Positions 15,815-23,224 of a DNA stretch of 64,000 nucleotides are shown one piece after another. The notes under the pieces are model-generated. The model ran no database searches. It was not told the DNA's origin and saw nothing but the letters and a program-made list of their open reading frames with translations. Each line of letters starts with the position of its first letter. Positions within the stretch are counted from its first letter, which is position 1. Source of the stretch: Limnobacter sp. (GTDB taxonomy: Bacteria > Pseudomonadota > Gammaproteobacteria > Burkholderiales > Burkholderiaceae_B); NCBI GenBank assembly GCA_029866125.1, contig JARWZZ010000007.1, positions 124,001 to 188,000 of the forward strand. Reading direction: 5' to 3'. The position numbers and the translations under genes were made by a program.

Positions 15815-17971
15815 ATGAATTCGCTTCACCCACGTACGCTCTCACAAAGCGCTCCCTTTCATCGCACCCCATTTTTGGCTGGCAGCGATGTTGAATCCAA
15901 ACGCGCCGAGCTGTTGCAATATTTCCATGCCACTTTCGATCGTTATGAATCTCTCTTCGAAGTGCTGAGCTGCGACGAAGCCTATTACAAAAAACCGATC
16001 GCCCTGCGCCATCCCCTGATTTTTTACTTCGGCCACACCGCCACATTTTTCATCAATAAATTCATGCTTGCCGGCCTGATCGACAAGCGCATTGATCCGC
16101 GACTGGAGTCAATGTTCGCCGTGGGTGTGGATGAAATGAGCTGGGACGACCTGAATGACGCCCACTATGACTGGCCAACAGTCGATGAAGTGCGCGAATA
16201 CCGCCGAAAAGCAAGGCAAGTCATCGATCATGTCATCCGCCACACCCCATTTACCTTGCCCATCGGTTGGAACGATCCGTTCTGGGTTGTGCTGATGGGG
16301 ATTGAGCATGAGCACATTCACCTCGAAACTTCTTCAGTGCTGATGCGCCAACATGCCTTGCATCATGTCCAGCCTCATTCGGCATGGCAGCCTTGCCGCG
16401 ACAGCGGGCCAGCGCCCAGCAATTTGCTTGTGGATATTCCCGCTGGCCGAGTCGAGTTGGGCCGCCCCCTGACCGATCCAATCTACGGTTGGGACAATGA
16501 ATATGGCCACCATCAAGCCGAAGTAGGCTCATTTAAGGCATCCCGCTATTTGGTCAGTAATGGCGAGTTCCTTGAGTTTGTTGAATTCGGCGGTTATGCC
16601 AACGACCGTTATTGGGACGAAGAGGGCGCTGGTTGGAAGCGATTCGCTCAAGCCACACACCCCACTTTTTGGGTGCGCGACACCACGCAGCAGGGTGGCT
16701 GGAAGCTGCGACTACTCGCGCAAGAGGTTCCAATGCCCTGGGATTGGCCGGTTGAAACCAATTACCATGAATCAAACGCCTTCTGCAGATGGAAGGCCGA
16801 GCAAACAGGTCAACCCGTGCGCCTTCCGACCGAGGATGAGTGGAACCGTATCTACGATCACCTGAATCTCAAAGACGTACCACACGACGCGCCAGCCAAG
16901 GCCAACCTGCACCTTGACCACTGGGCTTCCAGCTGCCCCGTGAATCAATTTGCCCATGGCGAATTGTTTGATGTTGTGGGTAATGTTTGGCAGTGGTGCG
17001 CAACGTCGACTTACCCGTTTGACGGCTTCAACGTCCACCCGATCTACGATGATTTCACCAGCCCAACCTTCGACAACCGTCATAACATCATCAAGGGCGG
17101 CAGCTGGATTTCATGCGGAAATGAATCCCGCCACGCATCCCGTTACGCCTTTCGCTGCCATTTTTTCCAGCATGCTGGATTCCGATACATAGAGACCCAT
17201 ATGCCCGCGACCAATCCTTTGTCCACCTACGAAACCGACTCCATGGTCTCTCAGTACGCCGAATTCCATTATGGCGACTCTGCTTTTGGTGTACCCAATT
17301 TCCCCAAAGCCATGGCTGAGCTTTCTATCGCTGCTCACGCAAACCACGGCAACGGCATGCAGGGGCGGGCGCTCGACTTGGGTTGCGCCACTGGCCGGTC
17401 CAGCTTTGAGCTGGCAAAAACCTTTGACAAAGTAATCGGTATTGATTTTTCGGCGCTGTTCATTCAGGTCGGCGTACGTATGGTGGAAACCGGCGCCGTC
17501 CGTTACACCCTGCCCGACGAGGGCGAACTACTTAGCTATTACGAACGTCGACTTGACAGTCTAGGCTTGGCCGAAACCGCCAACCGGGTGGAATTCTGGC
17601 AGGGCGATGCCTGCAACCTCAAAGACACATTTGTGGGCTTCGACCTTATCCTCGCTGCCAACCTGATTGACCGCCTTTACTCGCCGCGCCGCTTTCTTGA
17701 CACCGTTGCCTCACGCCTCAACCCCGGTGGCCTGCTGGTACTCAGCTCGCCTTACACTTGGCTGGAGGAATTCACCAAGCGCAGCGAATGGATAGGCGGC
17801 TACAAAAAGGATGGCGAGTCTTACACCACGCTAGACGGCCTCAAAGATGTTTTAGGCGAGCATTTCACTTTGGTACAAGGGCCCGAGTCCGTTCCCTTCG
17901 TCATCCGTGAAACCCGCCGCAAGCACCAACACACCCTCAGTGAAGTGACCGTTTGGAAGCGCAAACTTTGA
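15815..17971 (+). CDS. ovoA: ovothiol synthase: 5-histidylcysteine sulfoxide synthase fused to mercaptohistidine methyltransferase
   Basis: A 718-residue fusion with the full OvoA layout. The N-terminal DinB-like part holds the iron ligands in HEHIHLE (His165, His169 of the HxxxHxE motif), followed by TSSVLMRQ as in known OvoA. A formylglycine-enzyme-like domain (about 205-465; WDNEYGHH, GNVWQWCATSTYPFDGF, KGGSW) completes the sulfoxide synthase. From about residue 515 a SAM methyltransferase begins with ALDLGCATGRSSFEL. The protein joins cysteine sulfur to carbon 5 of histidine using O2, and the C-terminal domain N-methylates the mercaptohistidine, giving ovothiol A after C-S cleavage. It is a single gene transcribed away from the chemoreceptor. 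The start at 15815 fits the family. Confidence 0.93.
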   Translation: MNSLHPRTLSQSAPFHRTPFLAGSDVESKRAELLQYFHATFDRYESLFEVLSCDEAYYKKPIALRHPLIFYFGHTATFFINKFMLAGLIDKRIDPRLESMFAVGVDEMSWDDLNDAHYDWPTVDEVREYRRKARQVIDHVIRHTPFTLPIGWNDPFWVVLMGIEHEHIHLETSSVLMRQHALHHVQPHSAWQPCRDSGPAPSNLLVDIPAGRVELGRPLTDPIYGWDNEYGHHQAEVGSFKASRYLVSNGEFLEFVEFGGYANDRYWDEEGAGWKRFAQATHPTFWVRDTTQQGGWKLRLLAQEVPMPWDWPVETNYHESNAFCRWKAEQTGQPVRLPTEDEWNRIYDHLNLKDVPHDAPAKANLHLDHWASSCPVNQFAHGELFDVVGNVWQWCATSTYPFDGFNVHPIYDDFTSPTFDNRHNIIKGGSWISCGNESRHASRYAFRCHFFQHAGFRYIETHMPATNPLSTYETDSMVSQYAEFHYGDSAFGVPNFPKAMAELSIAAHANHGNGMQGRALDLGCATGRSSFELAKTFDKVIGIDFSALFIQVGVRMVETGAVRYTLPDEGELLSYYERRLDSLGLAETANRVEFWQGDACNLKDTFVGFDLILAANLIDRLYSPRRFLDTVASRLNPGGLLVLSSPYTWLEEFTKRSEWIGGYKKDGESYTTLDGLKDVLGEHFTLVQGPESVPFVIRETRRKHQHTLSEVTVWKRKL

Positions 17972-18005
17972 GTGCTTGGATTTAATCACCTTCTCCATCA
18001 GTGGG

Positions 18006-18629
18006 CTATTTTCGCAAGCCGGCAACAATCAAGTCCACGATGGAGTCTGCATAATTCTCGATCCAACCCTCATCATGTTGGGTATTCAGCATGTGAAGCC
18101 CACCCATTACGATCATGCTTACGATGGCATCTGCAGTGCCATCGCAACGCAGTTCGGGTCGAAAAATGTCTTTATCCACGCCATTTTTCATGTAGCCAGA
18201 ACACAAAAGCCCACCAAAACGGATCAGTTCATACACCTTCTTCGACAAATCTTCATCCACAGACATTGAGGTAATCAGCAGCAGCCTAATCGCATTCAGA
18301 TTGCCCCTGCTGTAGTCGATCAAGCGGCGTTTAATTCGGTGCACTTGGTCAATGTAGTCTTGCAAACTGTCCACTGCATCTGGGGCATTTTCGTCCAGCA
18401 ATAGCCCGGTGATTTCTTCCATTTTCCATTCAAATACCCGCTCAATCATGTCACGTTTGTTTTTGAAATACCGGTAAAACGTGCCGTGCCCCATGCCCAG
18501 CTTCTGTGCGATGTCTGAAATAGCCGTCTGGTGGTAGCCCTTCTCCGAGAAGGTTTCGAACGCTGCCTGAAGAATCTCGTTTTCAGTTTGTTGTCGTAAA
18601 CGCTCGGCACGGGTTAGAGGTGCAGTCAT
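18006..18629 (-). CDS. TetR-family transcriptional regulator
   Basis: A 207-residue repressor. The N-terminal helix-turn-helix reads AISDIAQKLGMGHGTFYRYFKNK, the TetR consensus, and the C-terminal ligand-binding half is helical. The ATG at 18629 gives MTAPLTRAERLRQQ, a usual TetR N-terminus; a TTG further upstream is less likely. It is divergent from the SDR-monooxygenase operon with 132 bases between the starts, which strongly suggests that it controls that operon and itself. The intergenic region has short inverted repeats (TTAGA-N8-TCTAA around 18674-18691, and TTCC-N5-GGAA near 18710), but I cannot say which is the operator. Confidence 0.88.
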   Translation of the reverse strand: MTAPLTRAERLRQQTENEILQAAFETFSEKGYHQTAISDIAQKLGMGHGTFYRYFKNKRDMIERVFEWKMEEITGLLLDENAPDAVDSLQDYIDQVHRIKRRLIDYSRGNLNAIRLLLITSMSVDEDLSKKVYELIRFGGLLCSGYMKNGVDKDIFRPELRCDGTADAIVSMIVMGGLHMLNTQHDEGWIENYADSIVDLIVAGLRK

Positions 18630-18761
18630 TGAATTGAACCACAGATACAAAACGACAGTTTACCGGAATACCGATTAGAAGGAATAATCTAACAGAAAGT
18701 GACAATACGTTCCGTTATGGAATTACTATTCAGATTCACGGTAAGTTTCAGGGAGACAAAG

Positions 18762-19619
18762 ATGGCAATCTTCAGTAAAAGCACCCTCAAGCAAAAAGTT
18801 TGTCTGGTGACTGGTGGCGCTCGAGGTATCGGGCTTGCCACAGCCAGACTGCTAAAGCAGCAGGGAGCAAAAGTCGCTATATCGGATGTAGATCATCTAT
18901 TGGGTGCCAAGGTCGCCAAGGAAGAGGGCTTGCTGTTTGTTCCCTGTGATGTGCGTAATTCTCAGCAGTGGCAACAGGCTGTGCAGCATGTCACTGCGCA
19001 TCTCGGACCCATTGATTGTTTGATCAACAATGCAGGCATTATGCCCATGGGACGTTTTTTGGATGAGTCGCCCAGCATGAGTCAAACCCAACTCGACATC
19101 AATCTGATGGGCGTTATTCAAGGCATTCGTGCGGTACTGCCCAGCATGCAAGAACGAAGGTATGGTCACATTGTCAATGTGGCCTCTTTGGCGGGCGTCA
19201 TGGGAGTGCCCGGTGCTGCAGTGTACTGCGCAAGCAAATACGCTGTGGTGGGGTTGACCGAGTCGCTGGCCCATGAGTACCGGGGCAGTGGCATCGGTTT
19301 TTCAATAGTGATGCCAGCCAAGGTGCACACCGAGCTGTCCTCGGGTACCGAAAATGCGTCCAAGCTGATTCCAGCTGTTGAACCCGAAGATGTGGCCCAA
19401 GCCATCTGTAAATCAATTCTAAACAAGCGCCTAAGAACGAGCGTGCCCGCCATGGTGGATCCTTTAAATCAGGTGTTCTCGATGCTTCCTCAATTTGTGC
19501 AGTCGAAGGGCCGTGCAATACTTGGCGACCAGATGATTCTCAAAGGTTTGAACAAGAATGCACATGCCTCATACGAGCAACGAATCTCTGCGTTGAACAC
19601 ATCAAGACAGGACATCTGA
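18762..19619 (+). CDS. short-chain dehydrogenase/reductase
   Basis: SDR of 285 residues with TGGARGIGLATA for NAD(P), a DVR acidic site, NNAGIMPMG, NVASLAGVMG (catalytic Ser) and YCASKYAV (Tyr and Lys). It ends one base before the monooxygenase gene, so the two are cotranscribed. SDRs beside Baeyer-Villiger monooxygenases commonly oxidise an alcohol to the ketone which the monooxygenase then converts to an ester or lactone; that order is proposed here by inference. The ATG at 18762 is preceded by GGGAG at ideal spacing; the frame upstream of it is probably not translated. Confidence 0.88.
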   Translation: MAIFSKSTLKQKVCLVTGGARGIGLATARLLKQQGAKVAISDVDHLLGAKVAKEEGLLFVPCDVRNSQQWQQAVQHVTAHLGPIDCLINNAGIMPMGRFLDESPSMSQTQLDINLMGVIQGIRAVLPSMQERRYGHIVNVASLAGVMGVPGAAVYCASKYAVVGLTESLAHEYRGSGIGFSIVMPAKVHTELSSGTENASKLIPAVEPEDVAQAICKSILNKRLRTSVPAMVDPLNQVFSMLPQFVQSKGRAILGDQMILKGLNKNAHASYEQRISALNTSRQDI

Positions 19620-19620
19620 C

Positions 19621-21084
19621 ATGACTCAAAACAAGCTTTACAAAGTACTGGTGATTGGTGGCGGCTTTGCTGGACTTGGTGCTGCAATCCGGTTGAAAGA
19701 GCAAGGCGAGACCAACTTCGCCCTGCTGGAAAAAGCCAGTGAACTGGGCGGTGTGTGGCGAGAAAACACCTATCCAGGCTGTGCCTGTGATGTACCTTCC
19801 ACGCTGTACTCCTATAGCTTTGCCCCCAATCCGAATTGGTCACGCGTATTTGCGCGGCAACCTGAAATTAAGGCATACCTTGAAAATCTGGCAACAGAAA
19901 AGCAGGTGCTGTCCAAGGTTTATTTCAATCAAGAGGCATTGGAAATTCGCTGGTCCAGCGATGAACAGCTTTGGATTGTTCAAACTCCCGACACACAGTG
20001 GAAATCCAGGTTCATCATTTTGGCTTGCGGTCCGATGCATGAACCGAAATTGCCAGAGGTACCGGGAATCGAACAATTCCAAGGTGAAGTCTTTCACTCA
20101 TCCCAATGGCGCCATGACGTGGACCTTCAAGGCAAGCGTGTGGCTGTCATCGGAACCGGCGCATCAGCCATACAATTCGTTCCCGAAATCCAGTCCAAGG
20201 TGGCCCAGCTCAGTGTGTTTCAGCGCACTCCGCATTGGGTACTGCCGAAAATGGACACCAGCTTGCCTGCATGGGTAAGGGGTGTATTTGGCAAGTTACC
20301 CGTCACACAATTTCTGGCCCGGGGCGTCACTTATGGCGTATTTGAATCCATCAATGGTGGCTTACAAAGCCCATCCATCATGCGGCGATTGCATTCGATC
20401 GCCCAATGGAATATTCGCAGACACATTCGTGACACCAAGTTGCAGAAGGCGCTAACGCCTAACTACGTGCTGGGTTGCAAGCGCATTCTGCAGTCCAACG
20501 ATTGGTATCGCGCATTGGCTGCAAGCAATGTACAAGTGATCAATTCTGCTCTGGCGTCCGTATCGGGCAACACGGTTCATGCAGCTGACGGCCGATCAGT
20601 TCAGGCCGATGTCATTATCCTATCAACAGGTTTCGAAGTGGCAGAGCCACCAATCGCAAAGCGCGTTTACAACAAAAACGGCAAAAGCATGGCAGAGGTC
20701 TGGGAGGGAAGTCCCAAAGGCTTTTTGGGAACCACGGTCGAAGATTGTCCCAATGCCTTCTTGATGTTCGGGCCCAATATTGCAGTCAGTTCCTCGGCTT
20801 TCATCATCATGGAAGCGCAGCTGCAGTATATTTCAGACGCACTGAAAAAAATGGATTCAGTGGGCTGGAAGGGCTTCGAACTAAACCCGGGTGTGGCCAA
20901 TGTATTTAACAATAAAGTTCAGAAGGCCCTGCAAAACACGGTATGGAACAAGGGCGGTTGTCAAAGCTACTTTATTGATCGAAATGGTCGGAACAGCACA
21001 GCTTGGCCATGGTCTACCTTCGAAATGAAGCGCCGCCTCTCGCAATTTGAGTTGGGAGACTACCAACGCCTTCGGAAGCAGTAG
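19621..21084 (+). CDS. flavin-dependent (Baeyer-Villiger type) monooxygenase
   Basis: A 487-residue FAD/NADPH monooxygenase. GGGFAGLGAA at residues 13-22 is the FAD-binding Rossmann motif, and GTGASAIQFVPE the NADPH one. FQGEVFHSSQW matches the Baeyer-Villiger fingerprint FxGxxxHxxxW; the residue after Trp is Arg rather than the usual Pro or Asp. YPGCACDVPS is also typical. It inserts oxygen into a ketone next to the carbonyl, with O2 and NADPH. It forms an operon with the preceding SDR under the divergent TetR gene. The substrate could be a cyclic, steroid-like or long-chain ketone; sequence alone does not say. Soluble cytoplasmic protein. Confidence 0.9.
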   Translation: MTQNKLYKVLVIGGGFAGLGAAIRLKEQGETNFALLEKASELGGVWRENTYPGCACDVPSTLYSYSFAPNPNWSRVFARQPEIKAYLENLATEKQVLSKVYFNQEALEIRWSSDEQLWIVQTPDTQWKSRFIILACGPMHEPKLPEVPGIEQFQGEVFHSSQWRHDVDLQGKRVAVIGTGASAIQFVPEIQSKVAQLSVFQRTPHWVLPKMDTSLPAWVRGVFGKLPVTQFLARGVTYGVFESINGGLQSPSIMRRLHSIAQWNIRRHIRDTKLQKALTPNYVLGCKRILQSNDWYRALAASNVQVINSALASVSGNTVHAADGRSVQADVIILSTGFEVAEPPIAKRVYNKNGKSMAEVWEGSPKGFLGTTVEDCPNAFLMFGPNIAVSSSAFIIMEAQLQYISDALKKMDSVGWKGFELNPGVANVFNNKVQKALQNTVWNKGGCQSYFIDRNGRNSTAWPWSTFEMKRRLSQFELGDYQRLRKQ

Positions 21085-21092
21085 GCTCGCGC

Positions 21093-21137
21093 TGTTACAG
21101 GCCCCATTGTTACAAGCCCCATTGTTACAAGCCCACA
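21093..21137. repeat. tandem array, 3 x 15 bp, after the monooxygenase stop
   Basis: Units TGTTACAGGCCCCAT, TGTTACAAGCCCCAT and TGTTACAAGCCCACA follow one another from 21093. The array lies between the monooxygenase stop and the shared terminator. Confidence 0.9.
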
Positions 21138-21141
21138 AAGC

Positions 21142-21177
21142 AAAAAGGTCAACAGCAGTTAAGCGATTGACCTTTTT
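21142..21177. terminator. bidirectional terminator between the monooxygenase gene and tRNA-fMet
   Basis: Perfect 11-bp arms AAAAAGGTCAA and TTGACCTTTTT around a 14-base loop. The T/A tracts are part of the stem ends, so it can end both the plus-strand operon and the minus-strand tRNA transcript. Confidence 0.9.
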
Positions 21178-21184
21178 GGGTATT

Positions 21185-21261
<77 letters not shown>

Positions 21262-21276
21262 TCTGGTAAGAACGCA

Positions 21277-21305
21277 ACTATAGCAGCCTTACCCGCATCG
21301 CGCAA
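21277..21305 (-). promoter_or_regulatory. sigma-70 promoter of tRNA-fMet
   Basis: On the minus strand TTGCGC (21300-21305) and TATAGT (21277-21282) are separated by 17 bases. Transcription would begin about 7 bases before the mature 5' end region, a usual tRNA layout. Confidence 0.75.
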
Positions 21306-21399
21306 GCCTTCTCATCCTTTGAATCCCGCATCGGTGCTCCGTTTCAGTCGACTTCTTGTGCTTTAATCCCGGTTAGTTGTTGAAAAATAGAGGTTTATC

Positions 21400-21897
21400 T
21401 TGCTTAAAGCATTGAAGAAAAAAATCACAAACAATCCAAAATTTATTGTTCCGCTGTTCAATTTGTATCGGCCTTTCAGGGGGGCTGGCATAAAAATCAC
21501 CGAAATGGCACCCGATTTTCGACGTGTCAAAGTACAAATGCCTCTCAGCAGGGGCAATAAAAACATCATGGGGACTCATTTTGGCGGTTCGTTGTATGCC
21601 ATGTCCGATCCGTTTTTCATGTTTATGCTGATGCAAAATTTGGGCAAGCGTTACCACGTCTGGGATCAAGACGCCTACATCGAGTTTAAAAAGCCGGGTG
21701 ACGGAACCGTTTATGGTGACTTTCAACTCACCGATACCGATTTGGATCTAATCAAGAATCAAGCCGCTACAGGTGAAAAAGTTTTGCACACCTTTGAAAC
21801 TCAAATCCAAAAATCAGATGGCACCGTGGTGGCGAATGTCCGCAAACTGTTATACATCCGGTTGAAAAAAGAATTCCGACCTTCATCAACCCAATAA
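21400..21897 (+). CDS. DUF4442 hot-dog-fold thioesterase-like protein
   Basis: A 165-residue hot-dog protein of the DUF4442/YiiD C-terminal type. The segment GTHFGGSLYAMSDPFFMFMLM is the family signature, with the central helix following the GTHFGG turn, and the strands VKVQMPLSR and YIEFKKPGDG flank it. These proteins are taken to be acyl-CoA thioesterases, but a catalytic residue is not firmly assigned. It starts with TTG at 21400, with AGAGG seven bases upstream, and I see no ATG that would keep the fold. A DUF1289 gene follows after 32 bases, probably in the same transcript. Confidence 0.75.
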   Translation: MLKALKKKITNNPKFIVPLFNLYRPFRGAGIKITEMAPDFRRVKVQMPLSRGNKNIMGTHFGGSLYAMSDPFFMFMLMQNLGKRYHVWDQDAYIEFKKPGDGTVYGDFQLTDTDLDLIKNQAATGEKVLHTFETQIQKSDGTVVANVRKLLYIRLKKEFRPSSTQ

Positions 21898-21929
21898 AAA
21901 TTCTGAAATAAGCAGTGGAGTAACTTTTG

Positions 21930-22148
21930 ATGTCCAAGAATGAATATGCACATTTACCGGTTTGGCCAGCAGCCGATACGCCTTGCATCGGTTATTGCTC
22001 AACCAATTTGGGCGACAGCATTTGCATGGGTTGTGGCCGCACCATGGAAGAGATTGATGGCTGGTTGTTCAAGTCCGAAGAGGAAAAGTCGCAATGCTGG
22101 GCCCGTATTCAATCTGCAGGGGTAGGGTACCGGTGGGAGTCGAATTGA
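21930..22148 (+). CDS. DUF1289 small Cys-motif protein
   Basis: A 72-residue protein of the DUF1289 family. Four cysteines in the pattern TPCIGYC...ICMGC (residues 19, 23, 32, 35) followed by RTMEEIDGW are diagnostic. The spacing suggests a metal or Fe-S site, which is unproven. The start is ATG at 21930, or the TTG just before it. It is probably cotranscribed with the DUF4442 gene upstream. Its function is unknown in all species I recall, although it often sits near small housekeeping genes in proteobacteria. Confidence 0.85.
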   Translation: MSKNEYAHLPVWPAADTPCIGYCSTNLGDSICMGCGRTMEEIDGWLFKSEEEKSQCWARIQSAGVGYRWESN

Positions 22149-22257
22149 AACTCGGTTGACATTGTGCGTCCACACCCTGGAAAAACACCCTGAGAAGTAC
22201 TTGTATAGTTTTTAATCAGTGAATCGAAAATCACTTAGAATCAAGCCTCTAAAAAAC

Positions 22258-22303
22258 TTATCCACAGCACTTCACCCAAGTTTTCCCCGTTTCATGTGGA
22301 TAA
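22258..22303. other. two perfect DnaA boxes in inverted orientation
   Basis: TTATCCACA at 22258-22266 and its exact reverse complement TGTGGATAA at 22295-22303 both equal the consensus DnaA box. They face each other across 28 bases next to an AT-rich tract. They could bind DnaA or, if transcribed, pair as a 9-bp stem. Confidence 0.65.
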
Positions 22304-22421
22304 CTGAAGTGGGTGAAGGCAGCCGGCTTACCCAGTGGGTTTAACCACAAAGGGGGGTGTACGGCACAGCAACTTCACCGATACTCAAATTGTCTCCAAC
22401 CTCCAATGGTGGTTTTAGAGT

Positions 22422-22458
22422 CCGGTCTTTCCTTCACGGGTCAGACCGGTTTTTTTTA
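22422..22458 (+). terminator. intrinsic terminator in the gap before scpB
   Basis: The stem CCGGTCT/AGACCGG with a 14-base loop is followed by at least eight T and then a second T-run. It ends a plus-strand transcript that begins inside the gap or reads through from DUF1289. Confidence 0.8.
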
Positions 22459-22624
22459 TTTTTTTCTGCGCGAAGGCATTATTTCAATTATGATGTTCGG
22501 AAATGTGAAGCCAAGTTTTCAACTTCACCGTATCTGCCTTCTCGGCGCATAACGCCTTACTCCCTCACTGGTCGAGTACTCGCTGCGCCCCATATCTTGG
22601 ACATAACATAGAGAGTTCGCCTGG

Positions 22625-23224
22625 ATGGATCCCCAGCGCGCAAAACACATACTTGAAGCAGCCATATTGACTGCAGTGGAGCCCGTCTCCATCAAAGAAC
22701 TGCAACGATTGTTTGATGACAGCCTAGACGCAGGCGTTATCCAAACCTTGTTGGAAGATTTACGTCGGGATTGGACAGAGCGCTTCATGGAGCTCGTCCA
22801 AGTCAAAACCGGCTGGCGATTCCAAACCAAATTGGAAGTACGCAGGTACCTTGAGCAAATGAATCCTGAGAAGCCCCCTAAGTATTCAAGGGCCACTTTG
22901 GAAACGCTTGCCATCATTGCTTACAAGCAGCCCGTTACCCGTGGGGACATCGAATCCATACGGGGCGTAACGGTCTCCACCCAAGTAATGAAAGTTTTGG
23001 AAGACAGAGGCTGGATCGACTCCATCGGTTACCGCGATGCACCGGGTCGCCCCGCTTTGTGGGGTACAACCAGCCAGTTTCTTGCAGATTTGAATTTGCC
23101 CAGCCTGACAGCACTGCCCAGACTGGACGGAGAAGACGAGGCTGCGGCCCTTGAACAACTACAGAAAGTGATTCCTTTCGAACAGGAACCTAACGCACTT
23201 GAACACAATGATGACAAACAATGA
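22625..23224 (+). CDS. scpB: segregation and condensation protein B
   Basis: ScpB of 199 residues, the kite subunit of the SMC-ScpAB condensin that compacts and separates chromosomes. The two winged-helix domains are visible, with the hallmark segment [25 protein letters not shown] and then [13 protein letters not shown]. The acidic C-terminal tail after residue 170 is variable in the family. The gene overlaps rluB by 17 bases, as scpB and rluB are often coupled. scpA is not upstream in this window; a DUF1289 gene and a long gap are there instead. Confidence 0.93.
   Translation: MDPQRAKHILEAAILTAVEPVSIKELQRLFDDSLDAGVIQTLLEDLRRDWTERFMELVQVKTGWRFQTKLEVRRYLEQMNPEKPPKYSRATLETLAIIAYKQPVTRGDIESIRGVTVSTQVMKVLEDRGWIDSIGYRDAPGRPALWGTTSQFLADLNLPSLTALPRLDGEDEAAALEQLQKVIPFEQEPNALEHNDDKQ

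Larger units (their letters stand above)
22149..22624. other. 476-bp gap with interleaved repeats and a terminator; candidate small RNA or leader
   Basis: No convincing coding frame lies here. The gap holds an AT-rich part (22200-22257) with a -10-like TATAGT, two DnaA-box sequences, the arms CTTCACCC (22270-22277) and GGGTGAAG (22311-22318) interleaved with them, a short hairpin at 22409-22425 and a strong terminator ending at 22458. CAACTTCACCG occurs twice (22370-22380 and 22520-22530). A transcript of roughly 200-250 bases ending in a U-run would be a good candidate for a small RNA or an attenuated leader of scpB. Confidence 0.4.

Noticed and set aside
22258-22303. Replication origin at the DnaA boxes
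   Set aside because: Only two boxes, no dnaA, dnaN, gidA or rpmH nearby and no long AT-rich 13-mer set. A minor DnaA site is possible, an origin is not supported.
22313-22611. Open frames of 79 and 84 codons in the gap before scpB
   Set aside because: They overlap each other in different frames, contain the terminator and T-runs, lack ribosome sites and have no recognisable protein features.
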